DNA of 64,000 nt from Legionella israelensis (GCF_004571175.1 NZ_CP038273.1:1302001-1366000), one strand, 5' to 3'; shown: positions 22,164 through 32,662, counted from the first letter of the stretch. Program-made: numbers and translations. Notes: generated by a model from the sequence alone, not told the origin.

Positions 22164-24536
22164 ATGCGAAAACTCATTAAGCAATATATTCATTTCCTGA
22201 CCAAGTTATCCTTTCCTTTTTCGGGAGAATCTTTAGAAGAAATTCTTAACCTTTCCCTTCCGCTAACGGTTAATACCCTGCCTGTTGAACTTCAGCCACA
22301 TGCAAAAGCCCTCAATCAAATTTTTCAATTATGTACAACATTAAAACAAAAAAAACAAATATTGATTGACAAACAAGGATTAGATGAAGAATTAAAGCAA
22401 AAGGGACAAGCCATTAAGCATTGTCAGGAGGAAATAAGCAAACTGAACCTTGCACTCGTTGAGCAGGAAAAAAACCTTCAATCGCAATATGAAGAGATTG
22501 AAAATGAATACTACAAGTATACATGCATCACCGAGCCACTTATAGCCCGTACGGCGTTCATAGATACAAAAAGCCAAATTCGGAGAATCCATGAAATCCA
22601 TAAAGAAGTAAAGAAGAATTTGCAAAAAATAAGGCATTTGCAAGCACGAAAAACATTGCTTCAACAACAGCAAAAACGTGAAGAACACATCTGCAAATTG
22701 CATCAATACGGCCTGAGTTCAGCAAGTCATTTTCTCGATGATTTTGAATCACTGATATCCGGGATAAAGAAAGAAAACGATGCTTTAATCCTGGCAGGAC
22801 AACAATTGCAAGATTGTCAAAAGCATCTGGCTTATCATCTTTCAAAAGATAATATTGATAAAAATATAGAACAATTGCAGCAATTACTGATAGATCTGAA
22901 AAAACAACTGTTAGAAGAGAATAAAGAAGATGAAGATTTATCAGAAGAGAGCAAACAAGCTCTGCAGAGCAAATTTTCTCAATTTGCTAACCCACAAAGC
23001 TTGCTTGAAGATAAAAATGCACAACTGACCAACTTAACTTCTTACTTCAGTTTTTCCGGTTGGTATGAATGGGTATCGAATACAACCAGCGACTTTCAAA
23101 ATAAGCAGCAACACCTTAAAGAGGAAATACATTTTCTAGAACGATTAAACCGGCAGAGAACACTGCAGCAAAAAATAATAGCCACTGAAAAAAGCATAGA
23201 GCGTTTATCCGATCTTTTAGGTAATGAATCAGAACACTCCAGCGAGCTCGTCTCACTGGCAAAAACCATGGAAGACGGTTATTCCCTATTGAAAGCTCTG
23301 CATGAAAAATATGGCCCTCTTTTGCCCATTCAGGAAGCTCATTCCCCGACCCATTTATTTGCTGATTTGATCATGTCCATCTCAGCGACTGAAAATTTGG
23401 CCGATATAAAATCAAATACATTAGCGACGCTTTATGAAGTTAAAAAACTCAATGAAGCCATTACTGTCCTCCGTTTACAGCACAACGTCATAGAAGCTCA
23501 TGAGAATGATTCGATTGAATTATTAGAACTCAGAATCAACTCTGAGGAAAAAAATGAAATCCTGCTATCAGAATTGGAAAACTCCTGTATAAAATACCTA
23601 AGAAAAGTAGAGAATTATGAGCAGATTAACCAGGAGATTGAGCTTAAGAAATCCACACAAATCAAATTAAAATCATCCATTCAATATCTGAAAAAAGAGA
23701 TACAGGACATTGAAAAACTGAAAGTTCAAAGTAAAGTGATCGAGCAAGACATAGAAAACAGCCTGCAGCAGCTTGGCAAGCTCCCATCTTTCAGTGAAAA
23801 TGATTATGCGTCCAGCCACGAATTAACGTTAAATACCGTTCATTTCGAACAGCTTAATGAATGGCATGCAAAAATCATGCACCACATGAACCTTTCCGAA
23901 GAGTTAAAAGAATGGTATGAATCATTGTTTATTCATCTAAGTCTTCTATTGCGGGACAAAAAATTCTTTCATCAAGCCTTCCATTTGCTGAGGGATATTC
24001 ATTTTGAGCTTGAATACCCTGAAAATATAGAGTTTACCGTCCTTAAACAGTATAAAACCTTATGCCCAAATCCAGCACACGACCTTGATCTTTTATTGCA
24101 ATTAAAACCACAATGGCCCATTGACGCTCCATCAAAAAGATTAAAAAACAAAAAAATAGAAGGAGTTATTCAGACACTTTCAGATAAATGCAAGGAACTT
24201 AGAAGCAGGGAACATGAGCGGGAAGCGGAACTTTTATCTCAAGCGACAAACACGCTGTATCATCGTGCCTTGGCTGGAGAAAACAATGAAGGCATTGACA
24301 CTATTAAATTAATGGATGACTCACGTTATGATTGTTTAAAAAAACATCGAGGTCTGTTAAAAATATGGCAGAAAGTAGAAAATGCAGTTCATTCCCTGAT
24401 ATCGAAAATTTGGCATCGACCATCTCCTTCAGTCCTGAATCGCTCTTGCTTTTTCAAAACAGACTCACAAAAGTTGTTGGAAAAAGCCGAACATGAGCTT
24501 AATCAGTGGCTTCCCCATACCGTTAGTAACCTATAA
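22164..24536 (+). CDS. Large coiled-coil protein at the LepA effector position; candidate Dot/Icm effector
   Basis: The protein has 790 residues and is almost entirely predicted helical, with long heptad-rich, Gln/Glu/Lys-rich segments at about 60-260 and 295-560 and no recognisable enzyme motif or signal peptide. The start has a good ribosome-binding site (GGGAG and AGGG before the ATG). It faces the opposite way from all neighbours. As I recall, L. pneumophila encodes the effector LepA (SMC/EEA1-like coiled-coil, about 1150 residues, involved in non-lytic exit from amoebae) between tpiA and glmM. Position and architecture therefore suggest a shorter relative. This is inference; sequence identity was not tested. 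It is unrelated to elongation factor LepA/EF4. Confidence 0.55.
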   Translation: MRKLIKQYIHFLTKLSFPFSGESLEEILNLSLPLTVNTLPVELQPHAKALNQIFQLCTTLKQKKQILIDKQGLDEELKQKGQAIKHCQEEISKLNLALVEQEKNLQSQYEEIENEYYKYTCITEPLIARTAFIDTKSQIRRIHEIHKEVKKNLQKIRHLQARKTLLQQQQKREEHICKLHQYGLSSASHFLDDFESLISGIKKENDALILAGQQLQDCQKHLAYHLSKDNIDKNIEQLQQLLIDLKKQLLEENKEDEDLSEESKQALQSKFSQFANPQSLLEDKNAQLTNLTSYFSFSGWYEWVSNTTSDFQNKQQHLKEEIHFLERLNRQRTLQQKIIATEKSIERLSDLLGNESEHSSELVSLAKTMEDGYSLLKALHEKYGPLLPIQEAHSPTHLFADLIMSISATENLADIKSNTLATLYEVKKLNEAITVLRLQHNVIEAHENDSIELLELRINSEEKNEILLSELENSCIKYLRKVENYEQINQEIELKKSTQIKLKSSIQYLKKEIQDIEKLKVQSKVIEQDIENSLQQLGKLPSFSENDYASSHELTLNTVHFEQLNEWHAKIMHHMNLSEELKEWYESLFIHLSLLLRDKKFFHQAFHLLRDIHFELEYPENIEFTVLKQYKTLCPNPAHDLDLLLQLKPQWPIDAPSKRLKNKKIEGVIQTLSDKCKELRSREHEREAELLSQATNTLYHRALAGENNEGIDTIKLMDDSRYDCLKKHRGLLKIWQKVENAVHSLISKIWHRPSPSVLNRSCFFKTDSQKLLEKAEHELNQWLPHTVSNL

Positions 24537-24550
24537 CTGCATGCGATTTT

Positions 24551-25918
24551 TTAAATTGCTGTTTTTGAGTGAAATAAAGACTTTTCTATATCGGAGATTT
24601 GCTCAGATAATTGCTGAGCTTTATCAGCCACTACTTGCTTATCCTTACCTTCAACCATAACACGTAAAATAGGTTCAGTGCCTGAAGGTCGAAGAAGTAC
24701 ACGCCCCTGGCCATTTAAACTGGCTTGTATAGCATTAACGGCTTCGGTAACTAAAGAATCTGCAGCCAATTGTTGAGCTTTTTCCGTTTTCAAATTGATC
24801 AATGATTGAGGACAAAGGGTAATGCCTTCTAATAATTCACTAAGCGATCTCTGCTGTCTTATCATGATGGCTAATACCTGTAAGGCCGCAACAATGCCAT
24901 CGCCTGTCGTGGTTTTATCCAAACAAACAACATGGCCTGAGGATTCTCCACCAATTTTCCAGTCTTTTTCACGTAAAGCTTCCAGAACGTAACGGTCGCC
25001 TACCTTGGTACGGATAAAAGGAATATCAAGCTCTCTCAATGCACTTTCCAAGCCATAATTACTCATTAGAGTACCAACAACACCACCATGCAATAATCCT
25101 TTTTGATATCGGTCTTTGGCAATAATGTATAGAATCTGATCACCATCTACCAGCTGGCCGTCTGCATCTACCAGAATTACTCTATCTCCATCGCCATCCA
25201 AAGCTATACCAATATCTGCTTTAACCTGTAATACTTTCTGTCTTAAAGCTTCTGGAGAAGTCGAACCACAAGACTGGTTAATATTGAAACCATCCGGCTT
25301 CTCTCCTATGGTTTTTACCTCAGCGCCTAGCTCCACAAAAACATTGGGTGCAATATGATAAGTTGCACCATTAGCACAATCAACAACGATTTTTAAACCA
25401 GATAAGCGAGTCAGTGAGGGAATGGTGGATTTGCAAAATTCAATATATCGACCGGCCGCATCATTGATACGACTGGCTTTACCCAATTGAGAAGATGGAA
25501 CGGTTTGCAGAGGTTTATCAATTTCTTCTTCAATGGCAAGTTCCACCTTATCAGGCAGCTTGGTACCATCAGCCTGAAAAAATTTAATGCCATTGTCCTG
25601 AAACAAATTGTGTGAAGCACTGATGACAATTCCGGCATTAGCTCGTAAGGTCTGTGTTAAATAGGCAATTGCAGGTGTTGGCATCGGACCCAATAAAGCC
25701 ACATCGACCCCTGCAGCTGACAAACCTGCTTCCAGTGCCGATTCCAGCATGTAACCGGAAACACGTGTATCTTTGCCGATAACCACTTTTTTTCGATGGC
25801 CATTGGCCAACACACGCCCAACAGCCCATCCCAATTTCAATACAAATTCCGGGTTAACGTTTGATAAACCAACTTGGCCGCGAATGCCATCCGTACCAAA
25901 ATACTTACGTTGATTCAT
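24551..25918 (-). CDS. glmM: Phosphoglucosamine mutase
   Basis: Converts glucosamine 6-phosphate to glucosamine 1-phosphate for UDP-GlcNAc synthesis. The protein has 455 residues from the Met at 25918, chosen because AAGGA lies just upstream and the family begins with [10 protein letters not shown]; an upstream in-frame start at 25954 lies inside folP. The phosphorylated Ser is in the motif ISASHN ([16 protein letters not shown]), the metal loop is DGDGDR and the phosphate-binding loop is [13 protein letters not shown]. It overlaps folP by 14 bp. Confidence 0.96.
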   Translation of the reverse strand: MNQRKYFGTDGIRGQVGLSNVNPEFVLKLGWAVGRVLANGHRKKVVIGKDTRVSGYMLESALEAGLSAAGVDVALLGPMPTPAIAYLTQTLRANAGIVISASHNLFQDNGIKFFQADGTKLPDKVELAIEEEIDKPLQTVPSSQLGKASRINDAAGRYIEFCKSTIPSLTRLSGLKIVVDCANGATYHIAPNVFVELGAEVKTIGEKPDGFNINQSCGSTSPEALRQKVLQVKADIGIALDGDGDRVILVDADGQLVDGDQILYIIAKDRYQKGLLHGGVVGTLMSNYGLESALRELDIPFIRTKVGDRYVLEALREKDWKIGGESSGHVVCLDKTTTGDGIVAALQVLAIMIRQQRSLSELLEGITLCPQSLINLKTEKAQQLAADSLVTEAVNAIQASLNGQGRVLLRPSGTEPILRVMVEGKDKQVVADKAQQLSEQISDIEKSLFHSKTAI

Positions 25919-26807
25919 ATTCTTTTTCCTTCTTGATTCCAACACTTCCGGCATTACTGATAGCTTCCATCATCAACAGTGCCTGGTGCGTCTCATCCAC
26001 ATCATGAGTTCTTATCAGGCTGACACCCTTAAGTGCCGCATATAAGGTAGCAACGACACTACCTATCATACGCTGGCTAACGTCTCTGGAGAGCACGGAA
26101 CCAATCGTATTTTTACGAGAAACACCCAGTAATAAAGGCAATTTGAACTCAGCCAGCCTATCGATTTGTTTTATTAACTGTAAATTATGCTCAACCCGTT
26201 TGCCAAAACCAAACCCAGGGTCAAGAATTAATCGCGATTTATCTATTCCAGCACTTAGGCAGGCTGAAATGCGTTCGCTAAAAAACCACCTCAATTCTTC
26301 CATGATGCCATCAGGATAACATGGATTGTTCTGCATGATCCTGGGAGTTTCCTGCATATGCATAAGACATATTGGCACAGAACTTTGTGAAAGCACATCA
26401 AGCGCATGTGTTGCTCTTAGCGCGCAGACATCATTAACCATTCCTGCGCCCGCTGCCAATGCTTGTTTCATGACTTGTGGCTTAGAAGTATCGATAGAAA
26501 TACAATGCTCAGTGATTTGGCAAAGTTTTTCTATGACCGGGATGACGCGAGACAATTCCTCATCTTCTGAGACAGGCTCTGCTCCCGGACGCGTCGACTC
26601 CCCCCCTATATCGATGATATCCGCGCCTTGAGCAATCATTTCCTCTGCACGTCGGCAGGCTTTATCTACGGAAAAATATAAGCCACCATCGGAGAATGAA
26701 TCCGGAGTCACATTCAAAACCCCCATGATGAGAGGCCTTTGCCAATCATTGGATAAATACCGATTCGTGCTCCTGCCGCACCAACGAATGAACTGTTCTG
26801 GACTCAC
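25905..26807 (-). CDS. folP: Dihydropteroate synthase
   Basis: Joins p-aminobenzoate to the pterin pyrophosphate in folate synthesis; it is the sulfonamide target. The protein has 300 residues. The signatures [14 protein letters not shown] (about 29-42) and [17 protein letters not shown] are intact, as is [12 protein letters not shown] 25-residue N-terminal extension precedes the usual start. It lies between ftsH and glmM, the same order as E. coli. Confidence 0.95.
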   Translation of the reverse strand: MSPEQFIRWCGRSTNRYLSNDWQRPLIMGVLNVTPDSFSDGGLYFSVDKACRRAEEMIAQGADIIDIGGESTRPGAEPVSEDEELSRVIPVIEKLCQITEHCISIDTSKPQVMKQALAAGAGMVNDVCALRATHALDVLSQSSVPICLMHMQETPRIMQNNPCYPDGIMEELRWFFSERISACLSAGIDKSRLILDPGFGFGKRVEHNLQLIKQIDRLAEFKLPLLLGVSRKNTIGSVLSRDVSQRMIGSVVATLYAALKGVSLIRTHDVDETHQALLMMEAISNAGSVGIKKEKEYEST

Positions 26808-26838
26808 GAATTTAACCCTTTAAATTCATATGGGATGA

Positions 26839-28758
26839 TTAATGCTCACTTGCCGGATCTTCGGCGGAGCCGCCACTGACATCTGATACTGATGCATTGT
26901 AATCGCTATCGTCCTTATCCAGTTTTCTGGCCGCTTCCCAGTCAGGCGGAGGAGAAGGATGCTTGCCATCCATAATATCTTGGATTTGCTTAATATCGAT
27001 GGTTTCGTATTTTATTAAGCCTTCAGCCATCATGTGCAGTTTTTCAATGTTTTCTGTTAGTATTTCTTTGGCTCGACGATAATTACGACTGATGATTTCA
27101 CGCACTTCTTCATCAATTTGTTGTGCAGTGCTGTCAGATACTTCCTTATGCTGACTCACCGGACGACCCAGGAACACTTCGCCTTCTTCTTCGCCAAACG
27201 TCAAAGGACCCAGCTTAGATAATCCCCAGTGCGTCACCATTTTACGAGCGATTTCGGTCGCGCGGGTAATATCATTTGATGCGCCTGTCGTGACACTCTC
27301 CGGACCAAAAATTAACTCTTCTGCAATTCGGCCACCAAAAAGGCTGGACAATTGGCTCTCTAAACGCCGTTTGCTGTGACTATAACGATCCTGCTCAGGT
27401 AAAAACATGGTTACTCCCAATGCTCTACCACGAGGAATAATGGTCACCTTGTAAACCGGATCATGTTCCGGCACCAGTAATCCGACAATAGCATGTCCTG
27501 CTTCATGATAAGCAGTAAGTTTTTTCTCATTATCATCCATTACCATAGAACGTCTTTCTGCACCCATCATGATTTTATCTTTTGCTTTATCAAGCTCTAT
27601 CATGCTGACTTTCCGTTTATTGGCTCGGGCAGCAAAAAGGGCTGCTTCATTGACAAGGTTGGCCAGATCAGCTCCTGAGAAGCCGGGAGTGCCGCGGGCA
27701 ATAGGCAAAACATCCACATCCGATTCAATCGGCACTTTTCTAAGATGAACCTTAAGGATCTGTTCACGCCCTCGGATATCGGGCAAGGGAACAACCACTT
27801 GCCGGTCAAAACGACCAGGGCGAAGCAGAGCGGGATCCAATACGTCCGGACGGTTAGTAGCAGAAACCACGATAACTCCCTCATTGCCCTCAAAACCATC
27901 CATTTCAACCAGCAATTGATTTAAAGTTTGTTCACGTTCATCATGACCACCACCAAGACCCGCACCACGGTGCCGACCAACCGCATCAATTTCATCAATG
28001 AAAATAATGCAGGGAGCATGTTTCTTAGCTTGCTCAAACATATCACGCACGCGAGAAGCACCCACCCCGACAAACATTTCCACAAAATCGGAACCGGAAA
28101 TAGTGAAAAACGGTACCTTTGCCTCACCAGCGACAGCTCGGGCCAATAAAGTCTTACCGGTACCAGGCGGACCCACAAGCAATACGCCGCGGGGAATGCG
28201 TCCACCTAAATTCTGGAACTTAGAGGGGTCTCTGAGAAAATCAACCAATTCTTTTACTTCCTCTTTGGCTTCTTCCACACCAGCCACATCAGAGAATGTC
28301 ACTTTAACCTGATCTTCTCCCAAAAGGCGGGCACGTGAACGACCAAAAGACATTGCACCCCGTCCACCACCGCCTTGCATTTGGCGCATAAAAAATATCC
28401 ACACACCAATAAGCAATAACATAGGAAACCAGTTGATGAACAGATGCAGCAAGAAGCTTTCCTGTTGTTTTTCCTGACCACTGACCTCTATATTATTTTT
28501 CAGAAGATCGCCGAGAAGGGCATTGTCCTGCATAGGTATATAGGTTACAAAGCGCTTGTTGTTTTTGGTCACCCCTTTAATAACCTTATTGTCTTCTATG
28601 GTTACTGAATTCACCATACCCTGATCAATTTCTTTAAGAAACTGACTATAAGGAATTTTTTCAGAAGCCGCATGGCGAGGACCAAAATTACTGAATACTG
28701 AAACCAGTACGATTGCAATAATCAGCCATAAAAATAAATTCTTTACCATGTCATTCAA
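26839..28758 (-). CDS. ftsH: ATP-dependent zinc metalloprotease FtsH
   Basis: Membrane-anchored AAA+ protease that degrades LpxC, sigma32 and misfolded membrane proteins. The protein has 639 residues. Two N-terminal transmembrane segments (about 5-25 and 105-125) flank a periplasmic domain. The AAA module has GPPGTGKT (Walker A), IIFIDEID (Walker B) and the second region of homology [16 protein letters not shown]. The zinc protease motif is HEAGH. A GAGGT ribosome-binding site supports the start at 28758; a second Met follows at codon 4. Confidence 0.97.
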   Translation of the reverse strand: MNDMVKNLFLWLIIAIVLVSVFSNFGPRHAASEKIPYSQFLKEIDQGMVNSVTIEDNKVIKGVTKNNKRFVTYIPMQDNALLGDLLKNNIEVSGQEKQQESFLLHLFINWFPMLLLIGVWIFFMRQMQGGGGRGAMSFGRSRARLLGEDQVKVTFSDVAGVEEAKEEVKELVDFLRDPSKFQNLGGRIPRGVLLVGPPGTGKTLLARAVAGEAKVPFFTISGSDFVEMFVGVGASRVRDMFEQAKKHAPCIIFIDEIDAVGRHRGAGLGGGHDEREQTLNQLLVEMDGFEGNEGVIVVSATNRPDVLDPALLRPGRFDRQVVVPLPDIRGREQILKVHLRKVPIESDVDVLPIARGTPGFSGADLANLVNEAALFAARANKRKVSMIELDKAKDKIMMGAERRSMVMDDNEKKLTAYHEAGHAIVGLLVPEHDPVYKVTIIPRGRALGVTMFLPEQDRYSHSKRRLESQLSSLFGGRIAEELIFGPESVTTGASNDITRATEIARKMVTHWGLSKLGPLTFGEEEGEVFLGRPVSQHKEVSDSTAQQIDEEVREIISRNYRRAKEILTENIEKLHMMAEGLIKYETIDIKQIQDIMDGKHPSPPPDWEAARKLDKDDSDYNASVSDVSGGSAEDPASEH

Positions 28759-28816
28759 AGCAATAACCTCATTTATGACGTATTTCTACGATTTAAAAAA
28801 TGATAAAACATACTTA

Positions 28817-29437
28817 CTACAAATTATAGCCCTTCGCCAGCAAATAGGTTTCTCTGGAGCGAGATCGTGAGGCAGAAGGTTTACGTATCACTACCTTATT
28901 AAATTGTTGCCGTGCTTTTTTCACTAATTCATCAAAACCTGAGCCATGAAAAAGCTTAATAAACATTGCTCCCCCAGGTTTTAACATTTTTTCCGCAAAA
29001 TCAAAAGCAAGTTCTGCCAGATACATAGCACGAGGGATATCAATAGCGGCATTTCCACTCAAATTGGGCGCCATGTCTGAAAGCAATAAATCCACACTCT
29101 TTTCCGGTATTGATTGAATTAGACGTTCAAAAACTTCATCCTCACGAAAATCACCCAAAATAAATTCCACATCCGGCAAGGCATCCATAGGCAAAATATC
29201 TAAGGCAATGATTGTTCCTGTTCCTGCCAGTTTTTGCGAGACATATTGTGTCCAGCCACCTGGCGCAGCACCCAGATCCACCACAGTTTGCCGCGGCTTT
29301 AACAGATTTTCTTTTTCATCCACTTCTTTCAGTTTGTATACGGCACGACTTCGATAGCCTTCCACCTGAGCTTTTTTTACATAAGCATCATCAAAATGCT
29401 CTTTTAACCAGCGCTTACTGCTTTTTGAACGAGACAT
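28817..29437 (-). CDS. rlmE: 23S rRNA (uridine2552-2'-O)-methyltransferase
   Basis: Methylates U2552 of 23S rRNA in the 50S subunit (FtsJ/RrmJ). The protein has 206 residues from the ATG at 29437. The SAM motif [12 protein letters not shown] is at about residues 57-68. The K-D-K-E tetrad can be traced: Lys in [10 protein letters not shown], Asp in SDMAPN, Lys in FIKLFHG, with Glu in the final [12 protein letters not shown]. It heads the rlmE-ftsH-folP-glmM operon and is divergent from yhbY. Confidence 0.96.
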   Translation of the reverse strand: MSRSKSSKRWLKEHFDDAYVKKAQVEGYRSRAVYKLKEVDEKENLLKPRQTVVDLGAAPGGWTQYVSQKLAGTGTIIALDILPMDALPDVEFILGDFREDEVFERLIQSIPEKSVDLLLSDMAPNLSGNAAIDIPRAMYLAELAFDFAEKMLKPGGAMFIKLFHGSGFDELVKKARQQFNKVVIRKPSASRSRSRETYLLAKGYNL

Positions 29438-29538
29438 AACCACATTATAAAAGGATAACTATAAAAATGATACTTAATTTATCTACCTTTTCCCATAAAA
29501 ACGTGCAATAATTTGGCATTTTAGCATGGATCACCGTT

Positions 29539-29805
29539 GTGGATACATCATTTAAACAAAATCTCAAAGCACAAGCTCATCATTTAAAGCCAGTGGTCAT
29601 TATAGGAGCGAAAGGGCTAACAGACGCGGTGGCCGAGGAAACCGATCATGCTTTGAAGGCTCATGAATTAATTAAAGTTAAAATACAGGGGCTGGAAAAA
29701 GGTGACCGACGTCTGCTTGCCGGTAAACTTTGCCAGCAGCTTGAAGCCGAATTGATACAACTTATCGGGAATACGGCAGTCATTTATCGGAAAAATCCTG
29801 ACTAA
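29539..29805 (+). CDS. yhbY: YhbY-family (CRM domain) RNA-binding protein
   Basis: A CRM-domain protein that associates with pre-50S particles. The protein has 88 residues, standard for the family. The RNA-binding GxxG-type loop lies in VIIGAKGLTDAV, followed by LIKVKIQGLEKGDR and TAVIYRKNPD. The start is GTG. It is divergent from rlmE, an arrangement shared with E. coli. Confidence 0.93.
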   Translation: MDTSFKQNLKAQAHHLKPVVIIGAKGLTDAVAEETDHALKAHELIKVKIQGLEKGDRRLLAGKLCQQLEAELIQLIGNTAVIYRKNPD

Positions 29806-29906
29806 ACAGACTAAAATTGTCCTCATCATGGTGTCCAAACAAATTGCGCTCCGTGCATAATCAATATGTGCTACACTTTTTAAAGAAAGATTACATGGAG
29901 AGTAAC

Positions 29907-30125
29907 ATGGCGAATAATAATTCCAGCAACTTTGTCGCAATTGTAGCTATTGTCGTTATTGTCCTTTTGGCTGCATTTGTCCTTTATTATTTATTTCGTA
30001 GCCCGAGTCCTGTACCACCTGCTACCACCCCTGAAACAAACGTTCAGGTAAAACTCCCGGATGCACCTGATGAGGTTCTCGATAATGTAACCACGAAACA
30101 AGGCGATAAGAACGGAGGCAGTTAA
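29907..30125 (+). CDS. Small single-pass membrane protein of unknown function
   Basis: 72 residues from the ATG at 29907, chosen for its GGAGAG ribosome-binding site; upstream in-frame Mets lack one. A single transmembrane helix spans about residues 9-32 (AIVAIVVIVLLAAFVLYYLF) and is followed by a Pro/Thr/Asp-rich hydrophilic tail, so it is probably N-in or N-out with a short soluble domain. No family is recognised. It lies 101 bp after yhbY. Confidence 0.6.
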   Translation: MANNNSSNFVAIVAIVVIVLLAAFVLYYLFRSPSPVPPATTPETNVQVKLPDAPDEVLDNVTTKQGDKNGGS

Positions 30126-30445
30126 TCCTCATCGGCCTTTTACTGTGCCTTTTTCATTTTAATAAATTCTAAACCGTGTGTTTATACCTTTTCTTTTTTG
30201 TACCTCCTGAGAAAAAGCGTATACTTACATGATGTTCGGCTTTGTTTTAAATGGCAAATGACCTCATATCCATTTCATGGTATACATTGACAGGCCATGA
30301 AAGGTTTCCATGCATGCACAAAGGATGACTTTTCAGCAAAGACAGAGCAAATCAGCGAGCGGGAATTCGAAAAGTGTATACACTGCGTTATAGCGTTAAT
30401 TTGCCTTTATATTACAATATATTTGAGAAGTTATAAGGATGATTC
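30126..30445. other. 320-bp intergenic region upstream of cystathionine beta-synthase
   Basis: No open reading frame of note. It holds a candidate promoter (30198-30225), a perfect 10-bp palindrome GTGTATACAC (30374-30383) and a strong AAGGA ribosome-binding site just before 30446. The leader from the candidate promoter would be about 210 nt. Confidence 0.5.
30198..30225 (+). promoter_or_regulatory. Candidate sigma70 promoter upstream of cystathionine beta-synthase
   Basis: TTGTAC (30198-30203) and TATACT (30220-30225) are 16 bp apart. The -10 is near consensus. The distance to the gene would leave a long untranslated leader, so a nearer promoter cannot be excluded. Confidence 0.45.
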
Positions 30446-31396
30446 ATGATTTACGATAATATTCTTACCACCATTGGAAAAACCCCCATTGTAAAGATCA
30501 ACCGACTCGCACAAGATCTGGACTGTGAGTTATATGCCAAATGTGAATTCTTCAACCCCGGGGGCTCAGTTAAAGATCGCATTGCCTTTGAAATGATAAA
30601 AAATGCTGAACAAAGTGGCCGTATCAAACCAGGTGATACACTGATTGAACCCACTTCTGGCAATACCGGTATAGGCATTGCCTTAGCTGGTGCAGTAATG
30701 GGTTATAAGGTCATCATCACCATGCCTGAGAAAATGAGCCAGGAAAAGCAGGTTGTTCTGGAGCGCCTGGGAGCTACCATTTATCGCACACCGACAGAGG
30801 CAGCCTGGAATGATCCAGATAGTCATATTTCCATCGCTAAAAAATTGGAGAAAGAACTGCCAAACGCCCACATTCTTGATCAATACGCCAATCCAGATAA
30901 TCCTAATGCTCACTATTATCACACAGCACAGGAAATCATTGATGATTTTGGCGATGAACTTGATATGGTGGTGATGGGTGTGGGCACTGGTGGCACCATT
31001 ACTGGAATCGCTCGAAGGCTCAAAGAGCATCATCCTTCCGTAAAAATCATTGGCATTGATCCTGTAGGCTCTATTCTTGGAGGCGGAAATGAAATAGAAC
31101 CCTATCATGTCGAAGGCATAGGCTATGATTTCTTTCCAGAGGTTCTCGACAATACACTAGTTGATCAATACATTAAAACCACCGATGCAGATTCTTTTCA
31201 CATGGCAAGGCAATTAATCCATGAAGAAGGGCTTTTGGCAGGAGGTTCCTCTGGCGCTGCCATGTGGGGAGCATTACAGGCAGCTAAAACACTAAGCACT
31301 GGCCAAAAATGTTTGGTCATACTTCCCGACTCTATTCGCAATTATTTATCAAAATTCGTCAATGATGAATGGATGAAGGAACAAGGATTTTTATAA
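30446..31396 (+). CDS. Cystathionine beta-synthase, catalytic core only (eukaryote-like)
   Basis: PLP enzyme of fold type II that condenses serine (or an activated serine) with homocysteine, or acts as a cysteine synthase. The protein has 316 residues. The PLP lysine lies in GGSVKDR (about 40), the substrate loop is TSGNTG, the phosphate loop is GVGTGGTITGIARRLKE and GGSSGAA is near the C-terminus. Long stretches such as EKMSQEK, RTPTEAAW, VEGIGYDF and LPDSIRNYLSKF resemble animal cystathionine beta-synthase more than E. coli CysK/CysM. The animal N-terminal heme segment and the C-terminal regulatory CBS pair are absent. Substrate preference is inferred. Confidence 0.8.
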   Translation: MIYDNILTTIGKTPIVKINRLAQDLDCELYAKCEFFNPGGSVKDRIAFEMIKNAEQSGRIKPGDTLIEPTSGNTGIGIALAGAVMGYKVIITMPEKMSQEKQVVLERLGATIYRTPTEAAWNDPDSHISIAKKLEKELPNAHILDQYANPDNPNAHYYHTAQEIIDDFGDELDMVVMGVGTGGTITGIARRLKEHHPSVKIIGIDPVGSILGGGNEIEPYHVEGIGYDFFPEVLDNTLVDQYIKTTDADSFHMARQLIHEEGLLAGGSSGAAMWGALQAAKTLSTGQKCLVILPDSIRNYLSKFVNDEWMKEQGFL

Positions 31397-31432
31397 TCAG
31401 ACCTAGCCGCTCCCTATTTACAGGATGAGGTA

Positions 31433-32554
31433 CTAGATAGAGGCGCGATGAGGGGTTGGACTTATATGCTCTTCCACTGCAGCAAACAGTTTCTCTTGAG
31501 AGATCTGACCAACTCCGACTGCTCGGGCTAATGCATCTATCAAGTCCTGATGATCTTTGGGAAGGGCCTTTTCGACAGACTGGTTTTCCTCGGCAGGCAG
31601 TCTTTGCCAACGGGTCTGGATAGTATCAATGAAAGCTTGATTTCCATGTTCCAGACCGACTTTAACAGGTATTTCTGAGTCCTCACTATAACTCATGATG
31701 GAAATATACAGGTCTAATAAATCCTTTTTGCTTAATTCACCGTCCACAACTAAAGCTTCCAGCCGCTTTTGAGTATCCTCATATAAATTCAATATGCCTT
31801 GCTCGTTTTCAGCAATTTTTTCAGTAACTTCTGTTATAGATGGATCCTGTTTCTCAAGTTCTCGTGGATTAACTTTACGAGCTTGTCGTTGAGTTACAGA
31901 TTTAAAACGTTCAGGATTTTTTAATTTTGGGAAATAATATTGACCGTTGAGCTGAATTTGCACAAGCGGCTTACCAGAAACTTCTGCCTTTTTATTATAT
32001 TGCAAACGTGAGGGCAGTTCTTTATGAGCTTCTTTAACAGAAAGCTGGACAGGGACATCCAAAACACTTGCCAGTGCGGCCATACATACTTTATGGATTG
32101 GAGTGCCTGGCAGGCGCATATCTTGCAAAGAGCTTTTTCCTTTCTTGGCTTCAATAAACGCATCACGGTACAAGTCGGGGTGTTTAAGCATCTCATCAAC
32201 CGCCATTTGGCGTAATACGAATGCCATGGTATTCAAAAGCTCTGGCTTACCTACACCTAAGTTGTTCGTTTCACATAAAAAATTCATGTGATCAGTGACA
32301 GTCATTAAGCCGCGTAATTTGAATTCTGGATAATAAAGATAGTATTGAGATAAAAATCTTTTCAAGACAGGATCAAAACGACGGGAAGAAGTATAAAATC
32401 CATCGACAATGGCTGCAGCCATCGCTCGAAAACCGCTGTCGTTGACATCACCCACATCGATGAACGAGCCATAATTTGTCTTTGTTTTGCTATGCGCTGA
32501 TTTTAATCTACTGCCAAAAAAGGTTTGTAATGTTTGTGCATTGGAATTGGACAT
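31433..32554 (-). CDS. OTU-like protein with replaced catalytic residues; candidate effector
   Basis: 373 residues with no signal peptide or membrane segment. The N-terminal 215 residues read like an OTU cysteine-protease fold. GDVNDSGFRAMAAAI (about 35-49) matches the nucleophile motif (DxxxCxFRA). LPGTPIHKVCMAALASVLDVPVQL (148-171) is the usual mid-domain helix-strand; it is given here only as a pattern. LVQIQLNGQYYFPKL (197-211) is the strand before the catalytic His. The Cys position is Ser40 (AGC) and the His position is Gln205 or Tyr206, so a deubiquitinase seems unlikely to be active. The C-terminal half is helical and charged. Legionella is known for OTU effectors (Lot family). The assignment is tentative. 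Confidence 0.5.
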   Translation of the reverse strand: MSNSNAQTLQTFFGSRLKSAHSKTKTNYGSFIDVGDVNDSGFRAMAAAIVDGFYTSSRRFDPVLKRFLSQYYLYYPEFKLRGLMTVTDHMNFLCETNNLGVGKPELLNTMAFVLRQMAVDEMLKHPDLYRDAFIEAKKGKSSLQDMRLPGTPIHKVCMAALASVLDVPVQLSVKEAHKELPSRLQYNKKAEVSGKPLVQIQLNGQYYFPKLKNPERFKSVTQRQARKVNPRELEKQDPSITEVTEKIAENEQGILNLYEDTQKRLEALVVDGELSKKDLLDLYISIMSYSEDSEIPVKVGLEHGNQAFIDTIQTRWQRLPAEENQSVEKALPKDHQDLIDALARAVGVGQISQEKLFAAVEEHISPTPHRASI

Positions 32555-32662
32555 GGCTGTCTCCCATGCTTGTCTAATGATTTCATTCTACTGCACTTAA
32601 ATTAAGGAAATATTAACAATTAATTTACAATTTAGTGTCATTTTATTGCGAAAAAGAATGAT

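Noticed and set aside
24551-25954. glmM start at 25954
   Set aside because: The extra 12 residues lie within folP and lack homology; AAGGA supports the start at 25918.
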